Shown here: positions 1 through 8,110 of the stretch, piece after piece | Layout of the letters: the number at the start of each line of letters is the position of its first letter | Position numbering within the stretch: the first letter of the stretch is position 1 | Origin: CAVSXS01 sp963767715 | Lineage (GTDB): Bacteria; Chloroflexota; Ktedonobacteria; Ktedonobacterales; Ktedonobacteraceae | Direction: 5' to 3' | DNA length: 64,000 nt | Assembly (NCBI GenBank): GCA_963767715.1 | Contig: CAVYFA010000010.1 | Coordinates: forward strand, 55,889 to 119,888 | Position numbers and translations under genes: made by a program | Notes under the pieces: model-generated | Seen by the model: only the letters and a program-made list of their open reading frames with translations | Databases searched by the model: none | Told to the model about the DNA's origin: nothing

Positions 1-1
1 G

Positions 2-547
2 GCGAGGCTGAGCCTGCGCTTATTGCTGATCGGCGCGCTTTGCTTCGGCGCCTTGAACTATGCCGTCTATGCCTGGCGAGAGCACACGTTCGATTTGCAT
101 CTCACCTTCCCAGGCGTGCTGCTCTGGCTGGTCATCAACATCGTGGCATACTTCCCGATGCTGCTGCTTCACGAACTGCTGCACGGCGCTGCATTCCTGC
201 TGTGGGGCGGCAAGCCATACCTCGGCGTGAAGTGGCCCTACGCGCTCTACTGCGGAGCAAAGAACCAGCTCTTCCGCCGCGATCAATACCTCGTGGTCGG
301 GCTGGTCCCGCTGGTGTTCATCACGCTGGCCGGCATCGTCCTCACCCTGCTCTCGCCCGTGCTGGCCTCGTATACCCTCTCTGTGACTGTAGGCAACATT
401 TCAGGCGCGGCGGGCGATGTCTGGTCCGCGCGGCGCCTGATGCATCTACCCTCGACGGCGCTTGTGGAGGATACCGAGTCAGGATATCGCGCGTGGGAGG
501 TGACGACGGAGGGAGAGTATAATATGATCGATGCCGGCGAACTTTGA
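2..547 (+). CDS. DUF3267-like integral membrane zinc-protease family protein, 5' end outside window
   Basis: The reading frame is open to the left edge, so the true start lies upstream; a TTG at 23 is only the first internal start. The visible part has hydrophobic segments and an HELLHG sequence (HExxH zincin motif) at the end of the second one, then a conserved GxKPYLGVKWPYALYC stretch and two more hydrophobic segments. This arrangement fits the DUF3267 family of putative membrane metalloproteases. Family assignment is from motif and topology; the substrate is unknown. It ends 14 bases before fpg on the same strand. Confidence 0.75.
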   Translation, partial: ARLSLRLLLIGALCFGALNYAVYAWREHTFDLHLTFPGVLLWLVINIVAYFPMLLLHELLHGAAFLLWGGKPYLGVKWPYALYCGAKNQLFRRDQYLVVGLVPLVFITLAGIVLTLLSPVLASYTLSVTVGNISGAAGDVWSARRLMHLPSTALVEDTESGYRAWEVTTEGEYNMIDAGEL

Positions 548-561
548 ATTGAAAGGAAGCT

Positions 562-1510
562 ATGCCCGAACTACCCGAAGTAGAATACACCGCGCGCCAG
601 CTACGCGAAACGCTGGTAGGCGCGACCATCACCGATGCCCAGGTCTTCTGGGAACGCACCATCGGCCATCCCGACCTGCCCGAATTCCTGGCCGAGATTG
701 CCGGACGCAGTATCCGCGCCATTCGCAGGCGCGGGAAGTTGCTCGTCCTCGATCTGAGCGGCGACTCTCATCCTGACCTTTCACCGTCGTATGTCGGGGA
801 ATTTGCTGCTGCTCCCTCCCGGCTGGCAGATTGACACGAGCCTGCGCGAACAGGATCCCGCGGCATGGAACACGCGTGGGCCAACGTTCTATCCAGCGAA
901 TGAAGCTTTGTTGAATGGCCACCCCCTGGATTCCTATGACGAAAAACTTCTGCGCTATTGCCGCGTCTGCATCAACCTCGCGGACGGCCGGCGTTTGCTC
1001 TACACCGACCCTCGCAAGTTCGGGCGCATCGCCTTGTGGCGGCGCGAGCGCGAGGCGGAGGCCTTCGAGGGCTTCGGCATCGAGCCGCTGGGAGATGAAT
1101 TTACGCCTGAGGAGCTGGCCCGCAGCCTGGCGGGCCGCGCGGGGGCAATCAAGCCGCTGTTGTTGAACCAGTCGTTAATTGCCGGGATTGGCAATATCTA
1201 CGCCGACGAGGCCCTCTATTATGCCTCAATCCATCCTCTGCGCCCGGCTTCGTCGCTCTCCCAGAATGAGGTGCGTTTGTTGCACGAGGGCATAGTCGCG
1301 GTCTTGACGCTGGGCATCGAGCATGGCGGGACTTCGTTTAACGAGTATCGCGACCTGTGGGGCGAGTCGGGCGAAAACTACGATCATGTCAGCGTGTACC
1401 AGCGAGAGGGCAAGCCGTGTCCGCGCTGTGGCACGCAAATAGAGCGCATCGTCGTGGCTCAGCGCGGGACACACTTTTGCCCGAATTGCCAGAGGCTTAC
1501 TGTGGTGTGA
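562..1510 (+). CDS. fpg: Formamidopyrimidine-DNA glycosylase (Fpg/MutM), frameshifted
   Basis: Base-excision repair enzyme that removes 8-oxoguanine and FaPy lesions and nicks the abasic site. The N-terminal part (562-834) starts MPELPEVE with the catalytic Pro and Glu, and has the GKLL lysine near residue 57. The remainder lies in another frame (791-1510): RMSGNLLLLPPG, the DPRKFGR segment, the helix-two-turn-helix with GIGNIYADEALY, and a C-terminal zinc finger CPRC-x16-CPNC. The frames must join near 757-766, giving about 315 residues, slightly long for the family because of an insert before DGRRLLYTDPRKFG. No long homopolymer is present at the break. It is either a real pseudogene or a sequence error; the perfect conservation on both sides favours error. 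Confidence 0.88.
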
Positions 1511-1964
1511 AGAATGCCTGCGTGCAGTGCAGCGTTCCACCGGAGAAGTCGGTGAAGGTCACATCGACGGTCGCCGGGATATTCGCGGGCTGGCGGCCTT
1601 GCAGCGAAAGCGTGAACATCACGTAGCCCCCGCTGTCGCTGACCGGGTGTGCATCGAGCGTGGTATCCCCGCCCTGGAAATGCACGACGGCTGTTGCCTT
1701 CGCGCCGCTCACCCCCGCAAGGTTCTTCGTTAGCCGGGCATAGATGCTAATCGTAGCGTATGTGTTTGGCGCGTTGTTCGATGACCAGGCCCCACACAGA
1801 TACCTCGGAACGGTTGGCACCGGCGAGATCGACGATTGAAACGTTTTGCTGATCGTGACGGTCGGCTGCGGCGCTGCCTGGTCAACGGTAACGCCACCGC
1901 AAGCGCCTAACAGGAACACAAGTGGTAAGAATACTCCGATTAGAATGGTGTGTTTTTTCTGCAT
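1497..1964 (-). CDS. Secreted lipoprotein, function unknown
   Basis: 155 residues starting MQKKHTILIGVF. A hydrophobic signal segment ends in LLGAC-GG, a classic lipobox, so the mature protein should be lipid-anchored at Cys21. The rest is a Thr/Ser-rich linker followed by a compact beta-rich domain (YATISIYARL, AVVHFQGG, YVMFTLSLQG, ATVDVTFTD), consistent with an immunoglobulin-like or FixH-like fold. That is inference; I recognise no named family. It is convergent with fpg and overlaps its last 14 bases. Confidence 0.7.
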   Translation of the reverse strand: MQKKHTILIGVFLPLVFLLGACGGVTVDQAAPQPTVTISKTFQSSISPVPTVPRYLCGAWSSNNAPNTYATISIYARLTKNLAGVSGAKATAVVHFQGGDTTLDAHPVSDSGGYVMFTLSLQGRQPANIPATVDVTFTDFSGGTLHCTQAFFTPQ

Positions 1965-2113
1965 TGCTGTGTCTATACCAGGAAAACCCTACGACGGGTT
2001 CTCGCGTTAACGAAATGCCGGCGTTTGGCGATACGTGTAGATTATATCATAGATGGACAATGCACCTGACGTAATCGTCGCGATAGCACTGACTGATGGA
2101 CAACTTTGCTACC

Positions 2114-2142
2114 TTGCTGTTTCACTACGTGTATGGTACACT
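2114..2142 (+). promoter_or_regulatory. Probable sigma-70-type promoter of larB
   Basis: TTGCTG (2114-2119), 17-base spacer, TACACT (2137-2142). This is the best housekeeping-type promoter in the 240-base gap between the divergent lipoprotein and larB. Confidence 0.5.
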
Positions 2143-2207
2143 GAAACTTGTTAGAAAACTGCCAAACGAGATATATGTACAAAGCTCTAGTAAGGATGTA
2201 GCTTATT

Positions 2208-2954
2208 TTGAGTCAAGATGCCGATGAGTCCTGGAAACTGCACCTGCCCGGCGAGGAGGGCTTTATCGAGATACGGCCAGATCACGGGCGCGAACAACGC
2301 AAGGGGGCGCCCGAGGTGGTCTTCGGCGAGACCAAGGACGCGGCGCAGATAGTGGCGATGGCGCGCGCGCTGCTGGCGAGTTCGGGCCGCGTGATTATCA
2401 GCAGGATCAAGCCTGAAGCGGTCGGCGTCGTGCGAGAAGCCTTCACTGGCTACCGCGTGCAGGTGCGCGAGGCGGCTCGCGCGATCAGCATCTACGGGCC
2501 CGATTACCAGCCGCGCAGCACAGGCGGTCAGGTAGCGGTCATCAGCGCGGGCACCTCAGATATTCCGGTGGCGGAGGAGGCGGCGCTGATCGCGAGGGAG
2601 ATGGGCTGCGAGGTAACGTGTATTTACGATGTCGGCGTTGCAGGCCTGCATCGCCTCTTTGGTCCGTTGAACGAGCTGCTTTCGCGTGGTGTGGATGCCA
2701 TCATTGTCGCCGCCGGCATGGATGGCGCGTTACCATCGGTTGTGGCCGGGTTGGCTCCAGTTCCGGTAATTGGCCTGCCGACCTCGGTTGGCTATGGAAT
2801 GGGCGGCAAGGGTGTTGCCGCGCTGCTGGCGATGTTACAAACGTGCGCGCCCGGCCTCGTTGTCGTCAACATCGATAATGGAGTAGGGGCCGGGGTGACG
2901 GCCGCTCTGATTGCTAACCGTGTCGCCGAGGCCCGGAAACAATCGCGCGGGTAG
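2208..2954 (+). CDS. larB: Nickel pincer cofactor biosynthesis protein LarB
   Basis: LarB carboxylates and hydrolyses nicotinic acid adenine dinucleotide to give the pyridinium-dicarboxylate precursor of the nickel pincer cofactor used by lactate racemase and relatives. The 248-residue protein has the PurE-like C-terminal half: VAVISAGTSDIPVAEEAAL, the DVGVAGLHRL segment, AAGMDGALPSVVAGL, and the glycine-rich VIGLPTSVGYGMGGKGVAALLAML. The start is TTG at 2208, with AAGGATG about 12 bases upstream; there is no in-frame ATG before the conserved region. LarC and LarE, which complete the pathway, are not in the window, so they must lie elsewhere or this copy acts alone. Confidence 0.9.
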   Translation: MSQDADESWKLHLPGEEGFIEIRPDHGREQRKGAPEVVFGETKDAAQIVAMARALLASSGRVIISRIKPEAVGVVREAFTGYRVQVREAARAISIYGPDYQPRSTGGQVAVISAGTSDIPVAEEAALIAREMGCEVTCIYDVGVAGLHRLFGPLNELLSRGVDAIIVAAGMDGALPSVVAGLAPVPVIGLPTSVGYGMGGKGVAALLAMLQTCAPGLVVVNIDNGVGAGVTAALIANRVAEARKQSRG

Positions 2955-3073
2955 TCGCCGGAGCATCAATCGCAGTAAGGAAGCAGCGAGATGTTCTGTT
3001 TATTAGGAATGTCTCACCGTTTCGCAAGTTGGACACGTGGTAGTACGAGTTTTCAAGAAGGGCGGGACTTTCT

Positions 3074-3346
3074 ATGGCAAACAACAAACGAGGACCGGAA
3101 CCGGGATCGCAGCAGGCCAAGCGCGGCGGCCAGGCTGTACGCGCCAAATATGGGCCTGAATTTTACGCGAAGATCGGCAAGAAGGGCGGCGAAACCGTCA
3201 AGGAGAAGCGGGGGCCGCAGTTCTATGCCGAAATCGGCAAGAAGGGCGGCGAATTGACCAAACGCCAGCAGGGGTCTGAGTTCTATTCGAAGATCGGTAA
3301 AAAGGGCGGCGAACATGGCCACGCAGTCGCCTCCGAGAAGGAATAG
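3074..3346 (+). CDS. KGG-repeat (GsiB-like) stress protein
   Basis: 90-residue, highly hydrophilic protein built of about four copies of a 20-residue unit with cores GPEFYAKIGKKGGE, GPQFYAEIGKKGGE and GSEFYSKIGKKGGE, preceded by GSQQAKRGGQ. This is the stress-induced bacterial acidophilic repeat (KGG) found in B. subtilis GsiB and in plant LEA-like proteins. Such proteins are intrinsically disordered and linked to desiccation or general stress tolerance. The start is ATG 3074 after a short purine-rich stretch. It is convergent with ftsZ, with nine bases between the stop codons and no obvious terminator hairpin. Confidence 0.88.
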   Translation: MANNKRGPEPGSQQAKRGGQAVRAKYGPEFYAKIGKKGGETVKEKRGPQFYAEIGKKGGELTKRQQGSEFYSKIGKKGGEHGHAVASEKE

Positions 3347-3355
3347 GCTTCCGAA

Positions 3356-4942
3356 TCACTCATATCGCTTCATGAACGGCGGCACGTCTATGCCTTCATC
3401 TTCATCGCCCGTGTTGGCATGAGTAGCGCGCCGCCCTCTAAGCATCTCCTGGCGGCGGCCCATGCTGCGTAGTCCGCGCAGATCGTCGAGGCTGCGCTGG
3501 GGCCTCCCCTGCGGTGCCTGCGGTGCCTGCGGTGCCTGTAGTCGAGCCTGTTGCTGGGTAGGTTGCCCGGTATCTAAGGCGTCCTGCGCCGGTGTTTGCG
3601 AGATGGGCGGAAGCGTCGCGGGTTGCTCTGCATAATGGGCGTCTGTATAGTTAAGCGGCTGCCCTGGCCTTGCAGGGGCCTGCGAAGAATACGGCGGAAG
3701 CGTCTGCTCCAGTTGCCCGGCGGGAAGCTGCGTGCCGCGCATCTCATGTATTCCAGCGGCGATCAGCGTGACGCGGATCACGTCGTCCAGAGCCGGATCG
3801 ATCACCGCTCCGAAGGTGATATCCGCGGCGGTATCGATGGCGCTGCCGATCAATTCGGCTACCTCGTTGACCTCGAAAAGCGTCATGTCTTCTCCGCCAC
3901 TGATGTTGAAGAGGACGCGCTGCGCGCCGCGAATCGCCACGTTGAGAAATCCTCCGGCGATGGCTGCTTCAGCCGCCTGCTGCGCGCGATTGCTGCCCTG
4001 TCCCTGGCCGATGCTCATCAGAGCTGTTCCGGCCTTGCTCAGCACACTGCGTACGTCGGCGAAATCGACATTCACCAACCCTGGCACGTTAATGACCTCG
4101 GCAATGCCCTGCACACCCTGGCGCAGCACATCGTCGGCTATCTTGAAAGCGTCGGCCAGGCCGCGATCTCGCCCGGTGACGGCTAGCAGGCGATCGTTGG
4201 GGATGATGATGAGCGCGTCAACCTCGCTGCCGAGGGCGGCCAGTCCTTCTTCCGCGATCTTCTTGCGGTGATAGCCCTCGAAGGTAAAGGGCAGGGTGAC
4301 GATACCGATGGTGAGCGCGCCGAGCTTCTTCGCGAGCGAGGCCACCACAGGAGCGCCACCGGTGCCGGTGCCTCCGCCCATGCCTGCCGCGATAAAGACC
4401 AGGTCAGCATTGCTCAGCATGGCCTGAATCTCTTCCGCGCTCTCCGCCGCGGCGCGCGCGCCGACGTTAGCGTTTCCGCCGGAGCCGAGCCCTTTGCTAT
4501 AGCGCTGCCCCAGGCAGATGCGGCTCTGCGCCTGTGCGAGGTTGAGAACCTGCGCGTCGGTATTCATGGCGACGAAGCGCACGCCGCGCACGCGTGTGGA
4601 AATCATGCGATTGACGGCGTTCATCCCGGCGCCTCCTATACCGGCCACGACGATATCTACCTGGTTGGGTGCCTGGTCGTAGTAATCATAGGAGGATTGC
4701 GATGCATCGTCCTCCGTATCGCGCTGATGCCGGTCAGCCTGCCTCGACCCCCGTTCCTGCCGCTCGCTCCTCTCGTTCCTCTCGCTCACCTCACGTCCTC
4801 CGCGCTGCTCTTCCTCCATCTCGTGTCGAAGCACGGCCCATTGATCTTCCTGGTTCGGTTGTTGCTTTGGGGTATTCGCTGCGTGGTGCGACATAGGGGG
4901 ATTGTGGTCCTGGTTCGCATCCTCATGAAATTGTGGCTGCAT
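3356..4942 (-). CDS. ftsZ: Cell division protein FtsZ with long charged N-terminal extension
   Basis: Tubulin-like GTPase that polymerises into the division ring. 528 residues against about 350-400 usual. Residues 1-94 are a disordered, Glu/Arg/His-rich extension (RNERSERQERGSRQ region). The core follows with GIGGAGMNAVNRM (~101-113), the GTP-binding GGGTGTGG at ~189-196, and the T7-loop VNVDFADVRSVL. A Gln/Pro-rich linker leads to the C-terminal peptide GIDVPPFMKRYE, which matches the conserved tail that binds membrane-tether partners. The start at 4942 is the first ATG; M17 is an alternative. A monocistronic ftsZ outside a dcw cluster is unusual relative to most bacteria. The upstream region carries nested palindromes. 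Confidence 0.95.
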   Translation of the reverse strand: MQPQFHEDANQDHNPPMSHHAANTPKQQPNQEDQWAVLRHEMEEEQRGGREVSERNERSERQERGSRQADRHQRDTEDDASQSSYDYYDQAPNQVDIVVAGIGGAGMNAVNRMISTRVRGVRFVAMNTDAQVLNLAQAQSRICLGQRYSKGLGSGGNANVGARAAAESAEEIQAMLSNADLVFIAAGMGGGTGTGGAPVVASLAKKLGALTIGIVTLPFTFEGYHRKKIAEEGLAALGSEVDALIIIPNDRLLAVTGRDRGLADAFKIADDVLRQGVQGIAEVINVPGLVNVDFADVRSVLSKAGTALMSIGQGQGSNRAQQAAEAAIAGGFLNVAIRGAQRVLFNISGGEDMTLFEVNEVAELIGSAIDTAADITFGAVIDPALDDVIRVTLIAAGIHEMRGTQLPAGQLEQTLPPYSSQAPARPGQPLNYTDAHYAEQPATLPPISQTPAQDALDTGQPTQQQARLQAPQAPQAPQGRPQRSLDDLRGLRSMGRRQEMLRGRRATHANTGDEDEGIDVPPFMKRYE

Positions 4943-4985
4943 AAAACCCCCTCTTCTTGCTTTCTGTGGTGCACCGGCGTTGTAC

Positions 4986-5045
4986 CGTTGTTACAAGCAA
5001 GTATAGCACACACTGAAATAGTGTTCTACGCGCATTGTAACAACG
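4986..5045 (-). promoter_or_regulatory. Putative ftsZ promoter flanked by nested palindromes
   Basis: On the ftsZ strand a TATACT -10 lies at 5005-5000; the -35 is weak. It is enclosed by a perfect 11-bp inverted repeat, CGTTGTTACAA (4986-4996) and TTGTAACAACG (5035-5045). A second small palindrome, ACACT-GAAAT-AGTGT, sits inside. The arrangement suggests an operator over the promoter, but no regulator is identified. Confidence 0.45.
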
Positions 5046-5055
5046 GCGTCAATAA

Positions 5056-5166
5056 TCAGGAAGACTTGTTCTGCTTGGCAGCCTTCTTCTCTTTCAACAT
5101 CTCCTTTTTCTGCTTGTTGGACTTCGGGGGACTTTTCTGTACTTTTTTCTGCTCCTTATTGGCCAT
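5056..5166 (-). CDS. Tiny Lys-rich protein (36 residues)
   Basis: Starts MANKEQKKVQKSPPKS; the body is almost entirely Lys, Glu, Gln, Ser, Pro and Ala and ends QNKSS. A perfect AGGAGG lies eight bases before the ATG, much better than for most genes here, which supports real translation. There is no fold or family I recognise; it is probably a disordered nucleic-acid-binding or structural peptide. It sits upstream of ftsZ on the same strand, separated by the palindromic promoter region. Confidence 0.6.
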   Translation of the reverse strand: MANKEQKKVQKSPPKSNKQKKEMLKEKKAAKQNKSS

Positions 5167-5304
5167 GACGATATCCTCCTTTGTTTCCAAATTACGAGTC
5201 AGCGTCTCCGGTACGCTGCTATCACTATTGTAACAAATTCACTTCCCAACTGGAAGCTCTCTATTACCACGTTGGAAATTTAGAGATCGTCCTTCGGGTA
5301 TACT

Positions 5305-5891
5305 TTACCTTTCAGGCGGCGGCTCGACCCATTTGTTGGTGTTTGTAAGCGGCGTATATGTCGCGAAGCGGTCGAGCAGCGCGGCAGGCGTGGCTTCGCG
5401 CATCACGATGCCGGCGTGAACCGGCATGATGAAGCCCTCCTCCGTAGCGTAGCGGATGAGCGCGAGAAGCGGCGTAAAGAAGCCGGTTTCATCGAGCAGC
5501 CCGATAGGCTTCGTGTGCAATCCCAATTGCGACCACGAGATGATCTCGAACAACTCGTCGAAGGTCCCCAGGCCGCCGGGAAGCGCGATAAAGCCATCGG
5601 CCAGGTCAGCCATCATGGCCTTACGTTCGTGCATACTGCCCACCTCGTGCAACTGCGTAAGGCCGCGATGCGCCACCTCGCGCTTGAACAGGCCGCGTGG
5701 GATCACTCCAATGGCTTCGCCGCCATTCGCAAGCGCCGCGTCGGCCACAACGCCCATCAAACCCACGCTGGCCCCGCCGTAAACCAGCCCCAATCCACGC
5801 TTTGCCAGTTCCTCGCCAAGCGTACGAGCAGAATCCGGTATTCGGGTCGATTCCCGAAGTTGGAGCCGGTGAAAACGCAGATACGATGCAT
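5305..5891 (-). CDS. LOG family (TIGR00730) Rossmann protein, frameshifted near 5'
   Basis: Family of cytokinin riboside 5'-monophosphate phosphoribohydrolases, also called lysine-decarboxylase-like proteins. It cleaves nucleoside monophosphates to base plus ribose-phosphate. The N-terminus MHRICVFTGSNFGNRPEYR is encoded from ATG 5891 (preceded by GGGAGGAAG). The continuation DSARTLGEELAKRGLGLVYGGASVGLMG is in the next frame, and one G is missing at about 5835 (CGG should be CGGG). The main part has the diagnostic GGASVGLMG and PGGLGTFDELFE motifs. The restored length is 195 residues, normal for the family. The best open frame without correction starts at a TTG at 5793. Confidence 0.88.
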
Positions 5892-5992
5892 AAATATCTT
5901 CCTCCCGATTTGGATTTTCAATAGTTGTGCTGCGATCAGCTTGACCTGTGGGGCCCGATTATGCTGATGAACAAATTAATAGGGCAAGCAGG

Positions 5993-6075
5993 TGTAGGGG
6001 CTGGAATGGAAGCAGCCGCCGGCAGGACACCCGCAAGGGGCCCCGCACCGCTTCCACCCCACTCCTGTCCCTACA
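5993..6075. repeat. Short imperfect inverted-repeat element in the 5892-6401 gap
   Basis: Outer arms GTAGGGG/CCCTAC and inner arms TGGAAGC (6007-6013)/GCTTCCA (6050-6056) enclose a GC-rich centre. It lies in a 510-base gene-free stretch between the divergent LOG and nucleotidyltransferase genes. Apart from this and the dispersed repeat at 6235-6310, I see nothing else in the gap. Confidence 0.45.
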
Positions 6076-6234
6076 GACCTTCCACGCTTTCATAAGAAAT
6101 GAGCATTATCGCGGCCACAACCGATTATCGGCCCCGGCACTCCTTACACAGATTCCCCGAATGCATCATTAAGTACTGAACCATATCATAATCTATGGCG
6201 CAATGGTAATGGACCTGGTAGGGCCCGATAATGC

Positions 6235-6310
6235 AGATTGAAGATTTAATGCGGACAGTATACTCTCCATCGGACTGGCCGATCAATCGGCGCCTACTCT
6301 TGTTGGGCGG
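6235..6310 (+). repeat. Dispersed repeat, copy A
   Basis: Shares ATGCGGACAG, then GACTGGCCGATCAATCGGC, then CCTACTCTTGT with the segment at 59670-59770, in the same order and orientation. Relative to that copy it lacks a ~20-base insert after ATCGGC. The core GCCGATCAATCGGC is nearly self-complementary. It overlaps the nominal 5' extension of the nucleotidyltransferase frame, which argues that extension is not coding. Confidence 0.65.
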
Positions 6311-6401
6311 TCATTTTCCTACAACTTTTTCATACACCCCGTTCGCCAGCGGGATCAGGCTCGCTGATCGGAAAGGTGATATACTGCAAGAACGAGTGTC
6401 T

Positions 6402-7226
6402 ATGCCCGCTAACGACGAGGGAGCTAGCTCGATGCCTGGCGATGTTGAGTTCCATCCTACCTCCTATCCTGAGGTCAATGCTGTCTTAGCTCTTCTGCTC
6501 TCAGAAGTGCGAGCGCTTTTCGGTGAAGAACTGCTTGGGATGTATCTCAACGGCTCGCTCTCGCTGGGAGCGTTCGAACCGGGCAGCAGCGATATCGATT
6601 TCCTGGTGGTCACTGTCGAGGCCCTGGCCGGCGAGCAGGTCAGAGCACTAAGCGACATGCATGCGCGTCTGCTCACGAGTAGCCTGAGCTATGCAACGAG
6701 GCTGGAAGGGTTCTATCTCCCCCAGGCTGCTTTGCGAGGTTCTGCTCCGACCAATACCCGCTACCCCTTCAGTGCTCAGGTGGAGGGCTTGCTGATGGTT
6801 GAACTCGGCAGCGACTGGGTCATCCAGCGGCACCTGGTGCGAGAGACGGCCATCGTGCTGTGGGGACCATCTCCGCAGACGCTGCTTGATGCGGTACTGC
6901 CCGGCGAGCTGCGGGCGGCGGTGCTTGAGCGGGTGACCGGCTACTGGAAACAGCAGCTCGAGCATCCTGAGTGGCTGCGTACCCGCGAAGAACAAGCCTT
7001 TGCAATCCTGACCATGTGTCGCGCCCTCTACACGCTTGCCTGCGGAGAGGTCGTCTCCAAACCGCGGGCAGCGGCCTGGGCACGGGAGGCGCTTGGAGCA
7101 CCCTGGAGGCAGTTGATCGATCGAGCGTTGCTCTGGCGGCACGATAGCCGTTCGGATGACATGACGGACATGCTGGACTTCGTGCGCTATACGATTGCCC
7201 GCTGCCAAGAGGAGGCTCCAGCTTGA
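6402..7226 (+). CDS. Aminoglycoside nucleotidyltransferase-like protein (AadA/ANT(9) type)
   Basis: N-terminal nucleotidyltransferase domain with NGSLSLGAFEPGSSDIDFLVV (GS-x-DxD signature with both metal-binding Asp) and a helical C-terminal domain. The latter has EEQAFAILTMCRALYTL and AAAWAREALGAPWRQLIDRAL, matching the DUF4111 region of AadA and ANT(9). Such enzymes adenylylate streptomycin or spectinomycin; whether this one confers resistance cannot be told from sequence. The frame is open from 6231, but the first ~55 codons lie in a dispersed repeat, so I place the start at ATG 6402 (274 residues, normal for the family). A downstream ATG at 6432 is also possible. Confidence 0.8.
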   Translation: MPANDEGASSMPGDVEFHPTSYPEVNAVLALLLSEVRALFGEELLGMYLNGSLSLGAFEPGSSDIDFLVVTVEALAGEQVRALSDMHARLLTSSLSYATRLEGFYLPQAALRGSAPTNTRYPFSAQVEGLLMVELGSDWVIQRHLVRETAIVLWGPSPQTLLDAVLPGELRAAVLERVTGYWKQQLEHPEWLRTREEQAFAILTMCRALYTLACGEVVSKPRAAAWAREALGAPWRQLIDRALLWRHDSRSDDMTDMLDFVRYTIARCQEEAPA

Positions 7227-7248
7227 CCCAGGCTGTTGCAAAGTTGCC

Positions 7249-7353
7249 GTGAGGCCTGGCGACCGCAAGGGTCGCCACTACAATAGACGAGAGCAAGCCA
7301 GCCGGTGAAGCCTCGTTCTCGTAGTGGCGACCCTTGCGGTCGCCAGGCCTCAC
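7249..7353. repeat. REP-like inverted pair with 33-bp perfect arms
   Basis: Arms 7249-7281 and 7321-7353 are perfect reverse complements. Each arm is itself a hairpin with core GGCGACCGCAAGGGTCGCC. Outer arms GCTGTTGCAA/TTGCAACAGC (about 7232-7241, 7371-7380) extend the structure. It follows the nucleotidyltransferase and could act as a terminator, but its repeat-in-repeat structure resembles a mobile REP/BIME pair. The same hairpin core recurs at 56380. Confidence 0.7.
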
Positions 7354-7516
7354 ATGATGGTTTCCCGGCCTTGCAACAGCTCTGCCAGCTTGACTCAGGA
7401 GCATACCTTTCCTTTCTTTGAGCTCTCGTTGGAGCTTCCGCATCGGCACAGACTTGCGAAATTGTGATAATGTAATAGCAAATGTGCGTACATTATTCAG
7501 TCCGGGAGCGTGGGTA

Positions 7517-8104
7517 ATGCACGACAACCAGGAAACAACGCAAGAACGCAGGAAGCCGTCTCGCAGGCGCAGAACCATCATATTTCTCGTCGTGAGTCTG
7601 ATCAATGCCGGGCTGCTGACGGTCATCGTCATAGCGCTGCTCATACCGGCGCGCAACGCGGGTCAGGCGAACGATCCTTTAATAGGCCATGCCGCCCCGA
7701 ACTTTTCGCTCGCGGCATTAAATCCCGGCCAAAGCGGCAACATTTCTCTCTCGGATTTCAAAGGGAAACCCGTTGTGCTGAATGTCTGGAGTTCCACGTG
7801 CGCGCCCTGCGGTCTGGAGGCTCCACTCCTCGAGCAGCAGTGGCAGCGGGTGCGCGGCCAGGGCGTGGTCTTCCTTGGCATCGATTTCCAGGATTCGCAG
7901 AGTGGCGCCCAGAAATTTTTACAGCAGTACGCCGTGACCTACCCGAATGTCATGGATGCCAGCGGCACGACCACCTTAGATTACGGCGTGGTAGGGTTGC
8001 CGGAAACCCTCTTCATCAATCGCCAGGGAATAGTCGTCAGCAGGGTGATCGGCCAGTTGACTCAGCAGGCGCTGCAAACCAACCTGCAGGCGATCCTGCA
8101 CTAA
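7517..8104 (+). CDS. Membrane-anchored TlpA/ResA-like thioredoxin-fold protein
   Basis: Extracytoplasmic redoxin. An N-terminal basic stretch precedes one transmembrane helix (IIFLVVSLINAGLLTVIVIALL), then the linker and a thioredoxin fold: APNFSLAAL, SDFKGKPVVLNVWSSTCAPCGLEAPLL with active-site CAPC, GIDFQDS, and the cis-Pro region GLPETLFINRQG. This is the pattern of TlpA/ResA, which reduce apocytochromes or copper chaperones. The frame is open from a TTG at 7418, but ATG 7517 gives a clean topology and the usual ~195 residues. It lies seven bases before the GrpB gene, probably co-transcribed. Confidence 0.85.
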   Translation: MHDNQETTQERRKPSRRRRTIIFLVVSLINAGLLTVIVIALLIPARNAGQANDPLIGHAAPNFSLAALNPGQSGNISLSDFKGKPVVLNVWSSTCAPCGLEAPLLEQQWQRVRGQGVVFLGIDFQDSQSGAQKFLQQYAVTYPNVMDASGTTTLDYGVVGLPETLFINRQGIVVSRVIGQLTQQALQTNLQAILH

Positions 8105-8110
8105 GAGGAG

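Noticed and set aside
4268..5233. 321-codon open frame on the plus strand
   Set aside because: Antisense to ftsZ and the small Lys-rich gene, with no ribosome site and no protein-like motifs.
6231..6401. 57-codon N-terminal extension of the nucleotidyltransferase
   Set aside because: Lies within the dispersed repeat shared with 59670-59770 and does not match the family N-terminus.
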